Shown: in pieces, positions 53,322-62,630 of the stretch
How positions within the stretch are numbered: the stretch's first letter is position 1
Layout: each line of letters opens with the position of its first letter
Assembly: GCA_019636655.1 (NCBI GenBank)
Contig: JAHBXB010000001.1
Span: 186,001 to 250,000, forward strand
DNA length: 64,000 nt
From: Phycisphaeraceae bacterium
GTDB lineage: Bacteria; Planctomycetota; Phycisphaerae; Phycisphaerales; UBA1924
Direction: 5' to 3'
Translations under genes and position numbers: made by a program
The notes under the pieces: generated by a model
Told to the model about the DNA's origin: nothing
The model's database searches: none
Seen by the model: the letters and a program-made list of their open reading frames with translations, nothing else

Positions 53322-53906
53322 CTACGGCTTCGCGGCGGGCTCTTTGGTCTCGTACTCGCGGATCTGCCGGGCGACATCCTCGAGTAGGTCGTTTGGAATG
53401 GGCACCGAGAGGTTGTACTGCGCGATCTTCCACGCTCCGTCGATCTGTACGAGCACGCCCGAGCCTCGGCAGGCTCCGTACTTAGCGTTTTCGAGAGCCT
53501 CGTCGAACCAGGCCGTGGCGCCGTCCTTCGACAGGGAGAGGTGACGGTCGTGGGAGGTGTATGTCCAGCCCTGCCCCTTCGAAAAGTAGGGGTGGGCGAA
53601 GGCGCGGAATTGTTCGATGTTCCATCGCTCTGTCGCATCAGTTCCCAGGAAGACGGCATCGGGCGTGAAGAGCGCGAAGTACGCTTCCCCATCCGCCTTG
53701 GACGCCAGGTGATGCAGCGAGTCGAGCACGGCGTTGACTTCGGCCTTCGCGCCATCGGCCGGCACCCTGAGCGTGCCTGTCGTCCGCGCCTCTTCCATGA
53801 GGGAGGATGGGTCGGGTTTGGCCGACGTGCCCGGCTGGGCCGCGAGTGCTACGCAGCCGACAAGGACCAACGCGGTTCCCGGGGCCGCCTTCGAGCGAAT
53901 GTCCAT
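53322..53906 (-). CDS. Exported SnoaL/NTF2-like protein
   Basis: A 194-residue protein with a signal peptide (TALVLVGCVALAAQPGTSA). Its NTF2-like fold (~55-185) matches DUF4440/SnoaL-like proteins: AVLDSLHHLASKADGEAYFA, LFTPDAVFLGTDATERWNIE, FRAFAHPYFSKGQGWTYTSH and a closing GSGVLVQIDGAWKIAQYNLS. Such proteins bind small ligands or act as steroid-isomerase-like enzymes, but no substrate can be inferred. It converges with rodA (3-base gap) and is divergent from rsmG across 56 bases. Confidence 0.85.
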   Translation of the reverse strand: MDIRSKAAPGTALVLVGCVALAAQPGTSAKPDPSSLMEEARTTGTLRVPADGAKAEVNAVLDSLHHLASKADGEAYFALFTPDAVFLGTDATERWNIEQFRAFAHPYFSKGQGWTYTSHDRHLSLSKDGATAWFDEALENAKYGACRGSGVLVQIDGAWKIAQYNLSVPIPNDLLEDVARQIREYETKEPAAKP

Positions 53907-53962
53907 GGAAACTCTCCGGTAGACCCGCCGCCGCCCCGGGCCATCCTAAACTCGCGGCACGA

Positions 53963-54712
53963 ATGACGCTTGAACCACCGCCCGGATTCATCGCCGCCGC
54001 CGAGGAGTTGGGGGTCGCCTTCGACCCCGGAGACGTCGATCGCCTCGGCCGCTTCCTCGCCTTGATGCTCGAGGTCAACAAGACCCACAACCTCACCGCG
54101 ATCACCGATCCGGCAGAGGCGTGGACGCGGCACATTCTCGACGCGATCTCCGTCGTCCCGCTGATTGCCAGTGTTGAGCCCGCTGAAGCGGGTTCGCCCG
54201 TCCGGGTCTGTGACATCGGGGCCGGCGGCGGCGTTCCGGGAATCCCGCTGGCGATCCTGCTGCCCGAGGTCAGGTTCACGCTGGTCGAGGCGACGGGCAA
54301 GAAAGTCGAGTTCCTTCGGTCGGCGGTGGCAGAGCTCGGGCTCGAGAACGTCGCGGTGGTCGGCGAGCGGGCGGAAAGGGTCGGCCAGGACCACCGCGCC
54401 CACCGCGAGAAGTACGATGTCGCTCTGGCCCGGGCGGTCGGTCACCTGGCGATCGTCGTCGAGCTGTGCGCCCCGCTGGTCCGTCCCGGCGGTGTGGTCC
54501 TGGCAATCAAGGGGGCGAAGGCGGAGCAGGAGATCGAGCAGGCGGGCAAGGCGATGGGCCTGCTTGGGGTGCGGCTCTTCCAGACCGTGCCCACGCCGAC
54601 CGGCCGGATCGTCGTGCTGGAAAAGACCACCCGGACGCCCCGTGATTATCCGCGGCGGGACGGAGAACCCAAGCGCAGGCCGCTCGGGATGCCGGCGCCG
54701 GAGCGCACCTGA
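53963..54712 (+). CDS. rsmG: 16S rRNA (guanine-527-N7) methyltransferase RsmG
   Basis: RsmG (GidB) methylates G527 of 16S rRNA using SAM. The 249-residue protein shows LMLEVNKTHNLTAITDPAEA, WTRHILDAISVVPLI, motif I VCDIGAGGGVPGIPLAIL, LVEATGKKVEFLRSAVAELG, AERVGQD, the catalytic-region DVALARAVGHLAIVVELCAP and GGVVLAIKGAKAEQEI. All match the family. It is slightly longer than E. coli RsmG (207) at both ends. ATG 53963 lies just before the conserved helices. The PrsW-like gene follows after 28 bases. Confidence 0.95.
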   Translation: MTLEPPPGFIAAAEELGVAFDPGDVDRLGRFLALMLEVNKTHNLTAITDPAEAWTRHILDAISVVPLIASVEPAEAGSPVRVCDIGAGGGVPGIPLAILLPEVRFTLVEATGKKVEFLRSAVAELGLENVAVVGERAERVGQDHRAHREKYDVALARAVGHLAIVVELCAPLVRPGGVVLAIKGAKAEQEIEQAGKAMGLLGVRLFQTVPTPTGRIVVLEKTTRTPRDYPRRDGEPKRRPLGMPAPERT

Positions 54713-54740
54713 CTCCGCGGCGGTGTATCGTGGGGGTTCC

Positions 54741-55463
54741 ATGCTCGTCTACGCGATGCTCGCGGTGTCCGCCCTCGTCATCGCGGTCATCGTGTACCGC
54801 TACGACCTGTACGACCGCGAGCCGTGGTGGCTGCTGGTTGTTGCCACGGCTCTGGGCGCCGCGGGCATGTGGGTCGCGGGCCGGGTGCAGGTGATGTTGA
54901 TCAGCGCCGCGGGCAGCCTTGCCGCGGAGCACTTCGATACCGCCATGGCGCTGGTCGCCGCGACGACCGAGGAGGCAAACAAGATCCTCGGCGTGGCCGT
55001 TGTCGCCGTGTGCTTCAGGCGGTGGTTCAACGACCCGCTCGATGGGCTGGTGTACGGCTCGTTTGCCGGGCTGGGCGCGGCGATCCTGGAATCGGTCGGA
55101 GTCGTGTCGGAGGCCGCTCACGAGGGCGTGCTCCCCGCCCACGAGGTCGTCCGCCTTGCAGGGCACCTGGTGATGGGTGGAATCGCGGGGTTCGGCCTGG
55201 GGTTGTGGCCGTTCCGGCGTCGGGGATGGAACGGCCGGCACGGTCCGCTCCCGTGGGTGTGGGCGGCGGCGGGCTGTTTTCTCGCCGCGTGGACCCTGCA
55301 TTTCCTGTGGGACCTGGTCGCCTTCGCCGCGGAACGCCGAGGCCGGATGACGCCGATGCTGACGGCCTGCGCCATGACGATGATGCTCGGAGGGCTGCTC
55401 CTGTTCCGCGGCCTTGTGGGGATCGGCGCGGCGAGGTCACGGGCCGTATTCGCGGTGAAGTGA
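54741..55463 (+). CDS. PrsW-type intramembrane protease
   Basis: A 240-residue protein with about seven helices, in the PrsW (glutamic-type intramembrane protease) superfamily. The first conserved block is YRYDLYDREPWWLLVVATAL. The EExxK motif is TEEANKIL (Glu77-Glu78, Lys81), followed by PLDGLVYGSFAGLGAAILE and the later His residues in RLAGHLVMGG and TLHFLWDLVAF. PrsW in Bacillus cleaves an anti-sigma factor; this protein's substrate is unknown and no anti-sigma gene lies nearby. ATG 54741 starts directly before the first helix. The helicase gene follows after 16 bases on the same strand. Confidence 0.85.
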   Translation: MLVYAMLAVSALVIAVIVYRYDLYDREPWWLLVVATALGAAGMWVAGRVQVMLISAAGSLAAEHFDTAMALVAATTEEANKILGVAVVAVCFRRWFNDPLDGLVYGSFAGLGAAILESVGVVSEAAHEGVLPAHEVVRLAGHLVMGGIAGFGLGLWPFRRRGWNGRHGPLPWVWAAAGCFLAAWTLHFLWDLVAFAAERRGRMTPMLTACAMTMMLGGLLLFRGLVGIGAARSRAVFAVK

Positions 55464-55479
55464 GATCGGCCGCTTACAC

Positions 55480-57747
55480 TTGGCCGTGCCCAGCCCGGTC
55501 ACCGAAGTGCTGCGTCCCGGCGGTCCCATCGCGTCAGCACTGACCGACATGGGCCTCGCCTACGAGCCCCGCCCCCAGCAGTTGGCGATGGCCGAAGCGG
55601 TGGCCCGCGCGATGGCCGCCCGCCCGGGCGTGGACCCCCGGACCGGGGAAATGCTCGGCGATGGCCGCGGCCGTCACCTCATGGCCGAGGCGGGCACGGG
55701 TGTGGGCAAGTCCTTCGCCTATCTCGTTCCAGCGATGCTCCGGTGCATCCTGCATGGAGAGCGGGTGGTCGTCGCGACGAACACGATCGCGCTCCAGGAG
55801 CAACTCATCTCGCGGGACATCCCGCTGCTGGTGTCGAGCCTCGACCGCTGGCAGTTCGATGAGCAGGCCGCCCGCGCCGACCTCCACCCCGTGCTCGTGA
55901 AGGGCCGGGGGAACTACATGTCCATCCGCCGTCTGCAACTCGCCAGCAAGCGGGAACTCTCGATGTTCCCGGATGCCGCCTCGCGCCAGACGCTGAAGGT
56001 CATCGAGGACTGGGCCTACACGACCACGGACGGCTCCCTTGCGACCCTGCCGTCTCTGGACCGACCAGCCGTGTGGGATCGGGTGCAGAGCGACGCGGGA
56101 AACTGCATGGGCCGCAAGTGCCCGCACTATCGGAAGTGCTTCTACCAGCGCGCCCGCCGGGACATGGAGCGGGGCAACCTGCTGGTGTGCAACCACGCGC
56201 TGTTCTTCAGCGATCTGGCCCTGCGGGCGGCGACCGGCGGGGACGCGGGGTTCCTTCCCGACTACGACCACATCGTCTTCGACGAAGCCCACAGCCTTGA
56301 GGATGTCGCCTGCGATCACTTCGGCCTCTCGCTGACCGAGTCGCGGGTCACCCATCTGCTCAACCTGCTGTACCACCACCGCAGCGGCCGAGGCTACCTC
56401 GCCAACGCCCAGCTCGGCGCCGCCGGCACCGAGACCCTTGATGCCGCCCATCACGCGGTTCTGAACGCCCACGATGCGACCCGCGCGTTCTTTGATGGGC
56501 TCGCCTCGGTCCGCAGGCGGGAGACGACAGCGGGGGGGCGGCTCCACGCCGGCGCCGTGATCGAGGATCCCCTCAGCCCGGCGATGCGATCGCTGGCCAC
56601 GCGCCTCAAGTCGCTCCGCGAGACGCTCGGTTCCGCCACGGACGATTCGCGCGAAGAGGACCGCTTCGAGCTTGGCTCCTACATCCTCCGGGCGACCGCG
56701 ATCGCGGATGAGGCGCACGCGCTGGTCACGCAGAGCGTCCCGGGGTGTGTCTACTGGATCGAGGGGAGCGACGAGTCGATGGATGACTCATCGCCCCGCG
56801 GAGGGCGGGGGCGCGCCGGCAGTGGGGGGTCGCGTCCGGCCCGACTCCGGCTCGCCTGTTCCCCGATCGAAGTGGGGCCGATCCTGAAGAAGGAACTCTT
56901 CTCCCGCCCCTGCTCGATCGTGCTGACCAGTGCGACGCTCTCGACCCGCCGTCCCGCGGCCGATGAGCCCGCCGAGCGGGCCGAAACCGCGTTCGCCCAC
57001 TTTTCTTCCAGCATCGGCTGCGACGACGCTCACACGCTGCACCTGGACAGCCCGTTCGATTTCGCCCGCCAGGTCCGGCTGTACATCGACCCCACCATGC
57101 CCGAGCCTTTCCGTGGCGGGCGTCGGGCCGCCCGGGCCGGGCATCGGTCGGACGATGGGCACGACAGCGACGCGTCCCAAGACCCGTATGTTGCCGCCCT
57201 CGTGGATCGTGTCCTTTCGCATGTCACAGCCACCGACGGCGGGGCCTTCGTGCTCTTCACCTCCTTCAGCATGCTCTACGCGTGCGCGGACCAGATCGAG
57301 CGCCCGATGCGGATTCAAGACCGTCCGCTCCTGGTTCAGGGGCGAGACGGTTCTCGCACCGCCCTCCTCGACGCGTTCAAGCAAGACCCCCGCAGCGTCC
57401 TCTTCGGCGCCGCTTCGTTCTGGCAGGGTGTCGACGTCCGGGGCCGCTCGCTCCGCAATGTGATCATCACCCGGCTCCCGTTCGATCCGCCGGAGCGGCC
57501 CCTTACCGAGGCCCGTCTTGATCGCATCAAGTCCCGCGGCGGCAACTCGTTCATGGAGGAGTCCCTTCCCCGGGCGATCATCCGCTTCAAACAGGGGTTC
57601 GGTCGCCTCATCCGTTCTCAGACTGATTCCGGGCGGGTTGTGGTGCTCGATCCACGGATTATGACCGCGAGGTACGGCAGACTGTTTCTCGAGGCCCTGC
57701 CCGAGGGGGTCGCGATTGAGACGGTCGGCGAACCCGGCGATCACTAG
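55480..57747 (+). CDS. DinG/XPD-type iron-sulfur DNA helicase
   Basis: A 755-residue ATP-dependent superfamily 2 helicase of the DinG/XPD branch, involved in DNA repair. Walker A is AGTGVGKSF (GTGVGKS at 72-78) and the DEAH box is at 268-271. The four Cys of the 4Fe-4S cluster are Cys209, Cys214 and Cys220 (NCMGRKCPHYRKCFYQ) and Cys237 (LLVCNHALFF). The second helicase domain has SSIGCDDAHTLHLDSPFDFA, GAASFWQGVDVRGRSLRNVI and motif VI GFGRLIRSQTDSGRVVVLDP. The start is TTG 55480; a GTG at 55486 is possible. It follows the PrsW-like gene closely and may share a transcript with it. Confidence 0.92.
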   Translation: MAVPSPVTEVLRPGGPIASALTDMGLAYEPRPQQLAMAEAVARAMAARPGVDPRTGEMLGDGRGRHLMAEAGTGVGKSFAYLVPAMLRCILHGERVVVATNTIALQEQLISRDIPLLVSSLDRWQFDEQAARADLHPVLVKGRGNYMSIRRLQLASKRELSMFPDAASRQTLKVIEDWAYTTTDGSLATLPSLDRPAVWDRVQSDAGNCMGRKCPHYRKCFYQRARRDMERGNLLVCNHALFFSDLALRAATGGDAGFLPDYDHIVFDEAHSLEDVACDHFGLSLTESRVTHLLNLLYHHRSGRGYLANAQLGAAGTETLDAAHHAVLNAHDATRAFFDGLASVRRRETTAGGRLHAGAVIEDPLSPAMRSLATRLKSLRETLGSATDDSREEDRFELGSYILRATAIADEAHALVTQSVPGCVYWIEGSDESMDDSSPRGGRGRAGSGGSRPARLRLACSPIEVGPILKKELFSRPCSIVLTSATLSTRRPAADEPAERAETAFAHFSSSIGCDDAHTLHLDSPFDFARQVRLYIDPTMPEPFRGGRRAARAGHRSDDGHDSDASQDPYVAALVDRVLSHVTATDGGAFVLFTSFSMLYACADQIERPMRIQDRPLLVQGRDGSRTALLDAFKQDPRSVLFGAASFWQGVDVRGRSLRNVIITRLPFDPPERPLTEARLDRIKSRGGNSFMEESLPRAIIRFKQGFGRLIRSQTDSGRVVVLDPRIMTARYGRLFLEALPEGVAIETVGEPGDH

Positions 57748-57850
57748 CCATACATTATACGAACGAATCTGACTCGGTCCTCGTTGCGACCTAAGGTTGG
57801 CCCACCTCGCCGGCTCAGGTTTCCGGGGGGCTACCCAAGGAAGGCGACAC

Positions 57851-59269
57851 ATGCTGGGAAAGGTCTTCAAGGCATACGACGTTCGCGGAACCTACCCCGA
57901 TCCGCTCAACGAGCAGATGGCGTGGCAGATCGGCTACGGCTGCTCCAAGTTCCTGCTCCAGGACGCGATCGCGGCGGGCGACTCCAGCCCCATGATGCGC
58001 AACATCCTCGTCGGCCGCGACATGCGAAAGAGCTCTCCGAGCCTGACCAAGTCGCTGATCCAGGGCATCAACGACCACGGCGGGCACGTCATCGATGTTG
58101 GGATGGTCGACACCTCCTTTATCTACTTCGCCATCAATCACCTTGACTGCGCGGGCGGAGTCATGACCACCGCCAGCCACAACCCGCCCCAGTACAACGG
58201 CTTCAAGGTCTCCAAGCGCAAGGCCAAGCCCGTGGGCGAGACGACGGGGCTCGGTGATATCCGCAAGTACGCGGCGACGGTCGACAAACTCACCCTCGTC
58301 CCCGCAGGCGGTCGCTCCGAGGCCCGCGACCTGTGGGAACCCTACAGCCGGCACGTCCGCTCGTTCCTGAACCTGGGCTCCCGCAAGAAGATGCGGATCG
58401 TGGTCGATGCGAGCAACGGCATGGCCGGGACCATGGTGCCCCGGCTGTTCGGTCCCAAGGCCGTCGGCGGTGCGCCGGCCGGTCTCGAGATCATCGAACT
58501 GAACTTCGACAACTCCAAGGGCGAGTTCGCGCACGAGCCAAACCCGCTCGTCGCCGCGAACCTCAAGCAGCTTCAGGATGCGGTCCTTGCAGAGAAGGCG
58601 GACCTGGGCGTCTGCTTCGACGGCGATGCCGATCGGTGCGTGATCGTTGATGAGAAGGGCCGCATCGTCGGTTGCGACCACCTCACCGCCCTGCTGGCCC
58701 AGTACTTCCTCAAGGACAACCCCGGCTCCGCGATCGCCTACGACCTGCGATCGACCAAGGCCGTCCCGGAGGAGATCGCGAAGGCCGGCGGGAAGCCGAT
58801 CCGCGGGCGGGTCGGGCACGTCTTCATGAAGAGCGCCCTCGCCGAGAGCCAGGGTGTCTTCGGCGGCGAACTCTCCGGCCACTTCTACTTCCGCGACAAC
58901 TTCAATGCAGATTCCGGCGCCATCGCCATGGCCACCGTGCTGACCCTCCTCGCCCACTCCAGCAAGAAGATGAGCGAGCTGATCAAGCCCATCGCCCGCT
59001 ACGTGCAGTCCGGCGAGATCAACTTCAACATCGAGGACAAGAACGCCGCGCTGGCCGAACTCAAGAAGGAGTACGCCGGCGTCGGGCAGATCGATGAACT
59101 CGACGGCGTCACGATCGATTGCTTCGACAAGCACGGCTGGTGGTGCAACGTCCGCAAGAGCAACACCGAGCCGCTGCTCCGCCTGAACCTCGAGGCCCGT
59201 GACAAGGCCACGCTTGAGAAGATGCTCGCCAAGCTCTCCCCGATGCTGGGCGTCAGGGTGGACCACTGA
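57851..59269 (+). CDS. Phosphomannomutase/phosphoglucomutase
   Basis: A 472-residue alpha-D-phosphohexomutase that interconverts mannose or glucose 1- and 6-phosphates for sugar-nucleotide synthesis. The phosphoserine loop is MTTASHNPPQYNGFKVSKRK with Ser109. Metal-binding DGDADR is at 257-262 in CFDGDADRCVIVDEKG, and the substrate loop is GGELSGHFYFRDNF. The C-terminal phosphate-binding part is WWCNVRKSNTEPLLRLNLEA. These features fit the bifunctional PMM/PGM subgroup better than glucosamine mutase. AAGGAAGG precedes ATG 57851. It stands alone between the helicase and the P-loop NTPase gene, so no pathway can be read from its neighbours. Confidence 0.94.
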   Translation: MLGKVFKAYDVRGTYPDPLNEQMAWQIGYGCSKFLLQDAIAAGDSSPMMRNILVGRDMRKSSPSLTKSLIQGINDHGGHVIDVGMVDTSFIYFAINHLDCAGGVMTTASHNPPQYNGFKVSKRKAKPVGETTGLGDIRKYAATVDKLTLVPAGGRSEARDLWEPYSRHVRSFLNLGSRKKMRIVVDASNGMAGTMVPRLFGPKAVGGAPAGLEIIELNFDNSKGEFAHEPNPLVAANLKQLQDAVLAEKADLGVCFDGDADRCVIVDEKGRIVGCDHLTALLAQYFLKDNPGSAIAYDLRSTKAVPEEIAKAGGKPIRGRVGHVFMKSALAESQGVFGGELSGHFYFRDNFNADSGAIAMATVLTLLAHSSKKMSELIKPIARYVQSGEINFNIEDKNAALAELKKEYAGVGQIDELDGVTIDCFDKHGWWCNVRKSNTEPLLRLNLEARDKATLEKMLAKLSPMLGVRVDH

Positions 59270-59331
59270 TCGTCGTTCACGGCCGGGTTCGGGTATGCTC
59301 ATCCACGGGCCTTCGCCGCCCGGGCTGACAC

Positions 59332-60951
59332 ATGAACCTCAACACCTTCTTCGAGCACTGGGGCATCACGGAGAACCCGTTCCGCGGCGAAGAGGCCCGG
59401 CACGACGCGGTCTTTCTCCGCCTGGGCAAGACCGGCCCTCGATCGGCCGGGGACGCCCCGCCGGCAAGCCAGCCCGCCCCGGTGTCCGCCGGCCCGACGC
59501 ACCCCGATTTCGAGAAAATCGCGGGCGATTTCTCCAGCCCCTCCACCGGCATCGTCTTCGGTGAGAAAGGGAGCGGCAAGACCGCGATCCGGCTCCAGCT
59601 CGCCGCCAGGATCGCCGCGTACAACACGGCCAATCCCGACCGCCGCTGCCTCCTCCTGGCCTACGACGATCTCAACCCGATGCTGGACCGGTTCCACTCC
59701 CGGTTCGCCGATGACCGCAAGCGTCCGACCACCACCGAGATCTTCAAGCGGATCCGCCTCGTGGATCACGTCGATGCGATCCTCGGAATGGTGGTTCCGG
59801 GAGTCGTTGATGGCGTGCTCGGCGATGCGACCACCGGCGAACCCGAGCGGGGCGTGCCGGGGCTTACGCTCGGAGCGGATCCCCGGAAGGTCGCGCGGAA
59901 GCTGGATGTCGGTCTTCGCCGCGACCTGCTTGTGCTCCAGGCCGTTTACGACCGCGGCGGCGGAGGGGGCGGCGGCTCCGCCGAGGATCGATCCGGCAGG
60001 CTTCGGCGTGCGCTCCGGCTCCCGCTTCCGACCGGGTACCGCGTCTGGACGGCCCTGGCCTACCTCGGCTGGATTCCCCCCGTCGCCATCGCCTCGGCGC
60101 TCCTGTACGAGCGGCGATTCGAATGGCCCACCCAGTGGCAGCTGGTCGTCGCCGCGCTGCTGGCGCTCTGGCTCCTGGTGCTGCTCAAGCGAAGCGGCTT
60201 CGACCGCCTCGCGTTTCTCCGCCTGGGCCGCCGGCTCCGCCGGCAGAACCGCGTCTCGGGGCGATCCGACTCCTCGTACGCCAGGAGCCTCCGCCAGCTC
60301 GAATCGTCCTCTCTCGAGCCCGGCGTTCTCCCGACGAGCGACTCCGACGAGCAGCGCTACGAGATGTTCGACCGCATGCTCCGCGTCCTGCAGGAGTTCG
60401 GCTACGCCACGGTCGTGATCGTCATCGACCGCGTCGATGAGCCCACGCTGATCAGCGGGGAGCCCGAGCGGATGCAGGCGGTGGTGTGGCCGCTGCTGAA
60501 CAACAAGTTTCTCACCCAGCCCGGGGTAGGCGTCAAGATGCTGCTCCCGATGGAACTGCGGCACGCCCTGTTCCGGGAGTCCGCCGCGTTCTTCCAGGAG
60601 GCCCGGCTTGACAAGCAGAACCTGATCGAGCGGCTCAACTGGTCCGGCGCGATGCTCTACGACCTCTGCTCCGCGAGGCTCACCGCCTGCCGGCAGGCGG
60701 GCGCCGATCCCGTCGCCCTGATCGAACTGTTTGGAGAGGACGTGACGCGCCAGGAACTCGTCGACGCCCTCGACCAGATGCACCAGCCGCGCGATGCGTT
60801 CAAGATGCTCTACCAGTGCCTCACCGAGCACTGCTCGATGGTGACCGAGGATGCCCCGCAGTGGCGAATCCCCCGTCTCGTGCTCCAGACCGTGCTCAAG
60901 GAGCAGAGCGAGCGTGTCCGCCAGCTCTACCGGGGCGTCCGCCCGGCCTAG
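59332..60951 (+). CDS. P-loop NTPase with membrane helices inside the ATPase domain
   Basis: A 539-residue protein. The N-terminus FFEHWGITENPFRGEEARHD resembles the start of ExeA-like AAA ATPases. Walker A is GEKGSGKT (77-84). About 150 residues on, two hydrophobic helices occur (VWTALAYLGWIPPVAIASAL at ~237-256 and LVVAALLALWLLVLL at ~271-285). Walker B TVVIVIDRVDE comes only after them, near 360-370. Insertion of membrane helices between Walker A and B is the hallmark of KAP-type NTPases, but the detailed sequence does not let me assign a family. The C-terminal ~170 residues are helical. No adjacent partner is obvious; anchoring or defence roles known for KAP relatives are speculation here. 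Confidence 0.8.
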   Translation: MNLNTFFEHWGITENPFRGEEARHDAVFLRLGKTGPRSAGDAPPASQPAPVSAGPTHPDFEKIAGDFSSPSTGIVFGEKGSGKTAIRLQLAARIAAYNTANPDRRCLLLAYDDLNPMLDRFHSRFADDRKRPTTTEIFKRIRLVDHVDAILGMVVPGVVDGVLGDATTGEPERGVPGLTLGADPRKVARKLDVGLRRDLLVLQAVYDRGGGGGGGSAEDRSGRLRRALRLPLPTGYRVWTALAYLGWIPPVAIASALLYERRFEWPTQWQLVVAALLALWLLVLLKRSGFDRLAFLRLGRRLRRQNRVSGRSDSSYARSLRQLESSSLEPGVLPTSDSDEQRYEMFDRMLRVLQEFGYATVVIVIDRVDEPTLISGEPERMQAVVWPLLNNKFLTQPGVGVKMLLPMELRHALFRESAAFFQEARLDKQNLIERLNWSGAMLYDLCSARLTACRQAGADPVALIELFGEDVTRQELVDALDQMHQPRDAFKMLYQCLTEHCSMVTEDAPQWRIPRLVLQTVLKEQSERVRQLYRGVRPA

Positions 60952-61083
60952 CGCCGCCGCTTCCCCAGCCGGAATAAACCGAACTCCGACGCTCAGTTTC
61001 CATCCGCGCTCCCTTGCCGCCATCAAGGCGCGATAACCGCGCGCCGATGCCCTCCCCGGTCGTTCAAACCGGAGATCGATGCC

Positions 61084-61923
61084 ATGAGGGCTCTGGCGAA
61101 ATCCTGCATCGCGTTCGTGCTCGTCCTGGGGCTCCCAACCGGAGCCGGTGCGGTGGTCGTTTCACCGCCATCCACCGACAGCGGGACCGGAACCAAGCTC
61201 GGCGAGTCGTTCTACGTCGGATCGTGGAACGGCGCCTCCGCGGTCGCGGTCGGCGATCGCTGGGTCCTCACCGCCCGCCACGTCGGCGGATCCGTCGGCG
61301 ACTCGCTGGTCATGAACGGTACCAAATACTCCGCCGACCGGGTCGTCTTCAATCGGTCCGAGGACCTGATGCTCATCCGGCTCACGGAACAACTTCCAGG
61401 CTGGCACACGCTGGTTGATCGCGGCGTCAGCGTTGGCGATCGTGTTCTCCTCGCCGGCGCCGGATACCGATCCTCGGACCAACTGCAGGACGGCGTCACC
61501 TGGAGCCAGACCACCGGCCCCGCCATCGGAGCCAACCGGATCGATCAGGTCGGCGACCGACTCTCCGTTACATTTGACCCGCCCGGCGCCGAACTGGCTG
61601 AACCGGATGAGGCGATCTTCGCGCTCGGAGATTCCGGCAGCGGTCTGTTCGTCAATGCCGGCGGCTCATGGCGCCTCGCCGGCCTCGCCGTCACGATCAG
61701 CAGCACGTTCGGCGTTTCTCGCTATGGGGACTATGCGAGCGCCGTGAACCTCGACGGCTGGCAGTGGTGGGTTGAATCGCTTGTGGCGCCGGGCGTTCCG
61801 GTCGCGTCCAGCGTTCCGCCCCCGCCCCAGGGCGCCTGGTTTCCACCGCGAGTCCCCGCGCCCGCCGCCGGATTCGCCCTGTTCGGCCTTGCCCTGCTCT
61901 CGCGCCGTCGCTCTGCGGCCTGA
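61084..61923 (+). CDS. Exported trypsin-like serine protease with PEP-CTERM-like end
   Basis: A 279-residue exported protease. The signal peptide is about residues 1-22 (IAFVLVLGLPTGAGA). The chymotrypsin-fold triad is visible: His66 in RWVLTARHVGG, Asp94 in SEDLMLIRL and Ser184 in LGDSGSGLFV. The C-terminus ends with PAPAAGFALFGLALLSRRRS, a proline motif, hydrophobic helix and Arg cluster as in PEP-CTERM sorting signals, although the motif reads PAP rather than PEP. It would be anchored or released at the outer surface by an archaeosortase/exosortase-like enzyme, which is not in the window. The 131 bases in front contain no clear gene. Confidence 0.83.
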   Translation: MRALAKSCIAFVLVLGLPTGAGAVVVSPPSTDSGTGTKLGESFYVGSWNGASAVAVGDRWVLTARHVGGSVGDSLVMNGTKYSADRVVFNRSEDLMLIRLTEQLPGWHTLVDRGVSVGDRVLLAGAGYRSSDQLQDGVTWSQTTGPAIGANRIDQVGDRLSVTFDPPGAELAEPDEAIFALGDSGSGLFVNAGGSWRLAGLAVTISSTFGVSRYGDYASAVNLDGWQWWVESLVAPGVPVASSVPPPPQGAWFPPRVPAPAAGFALFGLALLSRRRSAA

Positions 61924-61935
61924 GCCGGACAGCGC

Positions 61936-62577
61936 CTACAGCCCGAGCGCCGCACGCCCCATCGGCATGTCGAAGCGATCGCGCGTGCGGCAGTAGGTGA
62001 TCCCGCCCATGCGGCCGATCGCCGCGAGCACCGCCGGATCGGAGTGGAATCGATCGTTCAGCACGCCCTCGCGGACATGCACGTGCACCACCCGTCCGAT
62101 CACGATGTTGCCGCCCCCCGGCACGCCCGGGGCGAGCCGCACGACCTGCATCGTCCTGCACTCGAAGCTGACCCGGGACTCAGCGACCCGCGCCGGCCGC
62201 ACCTCGCGGCTGGGAACGCCCGTCAGGCCTGAGAGGTCAAACTCGCTCTCGCCGTGCGCCAGCGGCTCGGCGCACGCCGCCATCTGCCGCTCGAAGTCCT
62301 CAGAAACGATGTTCACGACGAACTCGCCTGTCCCCCCCTCGCTCTCGGGCAGGACGTTCCTGGTGGTGTCTTTCTCCGTGCCGTCGGCCTTGTTGGCCGG
62401 GCAGAACAGCAGCGACATCGGCTCGCTCGCGATCGCATTGAAGAACGAGAACGGCGCCAGGTTCGGCTTTCCCCCCGGGGACAGCGAAGAAACAAGGGCG
62501 ATCGGTCGCGGCACAACGCACCCGATCAGCAGCTTGTAACGGTCCGCCTGGGCGAGGCTGGCAGGGTCGAGTTCCAT
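61936..62577 (-). CDS. Flavin reductase family protein
   Basis: A 213-residue flavin-binding protein of the split-barrel flavin reductase (FMN-binding) family. Key parts are the N-terminal DRYKLLIGCVVPRPIALVSS, PNLAPFSFFNAIASEPMSLL for FMN binding, VVNIVSEDFERQMAACAEPL, RVSFECRTMQVVRLAPGVPG and NIVIGRVVHVHV. Such enzymes reduce flavin with NAD(P)H for monooxygenases, but the partner is unknown. ATG 62577 gives the usual N-terminus MELDPASL. It converges with the trypsin-like protease (12 bases) and is divergent from the DUF58 gene (53 bases). Confidence 0.9.
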   Translation of the reverse strand: MELDPASLAQADRYKLLIGCVVPRPIALVSSLSPGGKPNLAPFSFFNAIASEPMSLLFCPANKADGTEKDTTRNVLPESEGGTGEFVVNIVSEDFERQMAACAEPLAHGESEFDLSGLTGVPSREVRPARVAESRVSFECRTMQVVRLAPGVPGGGNIVIGRVVHVHVREGVLNDRFHSDPAVLAAIGRMGGITYCRTRDRFDMPMGRAALGL

Positions 62578-62630
62578 GGCCGAGTGTACGGGGCGGGCCC
62601 GGCCGATCCCGGCCTTGGATAGGCTTCCGC

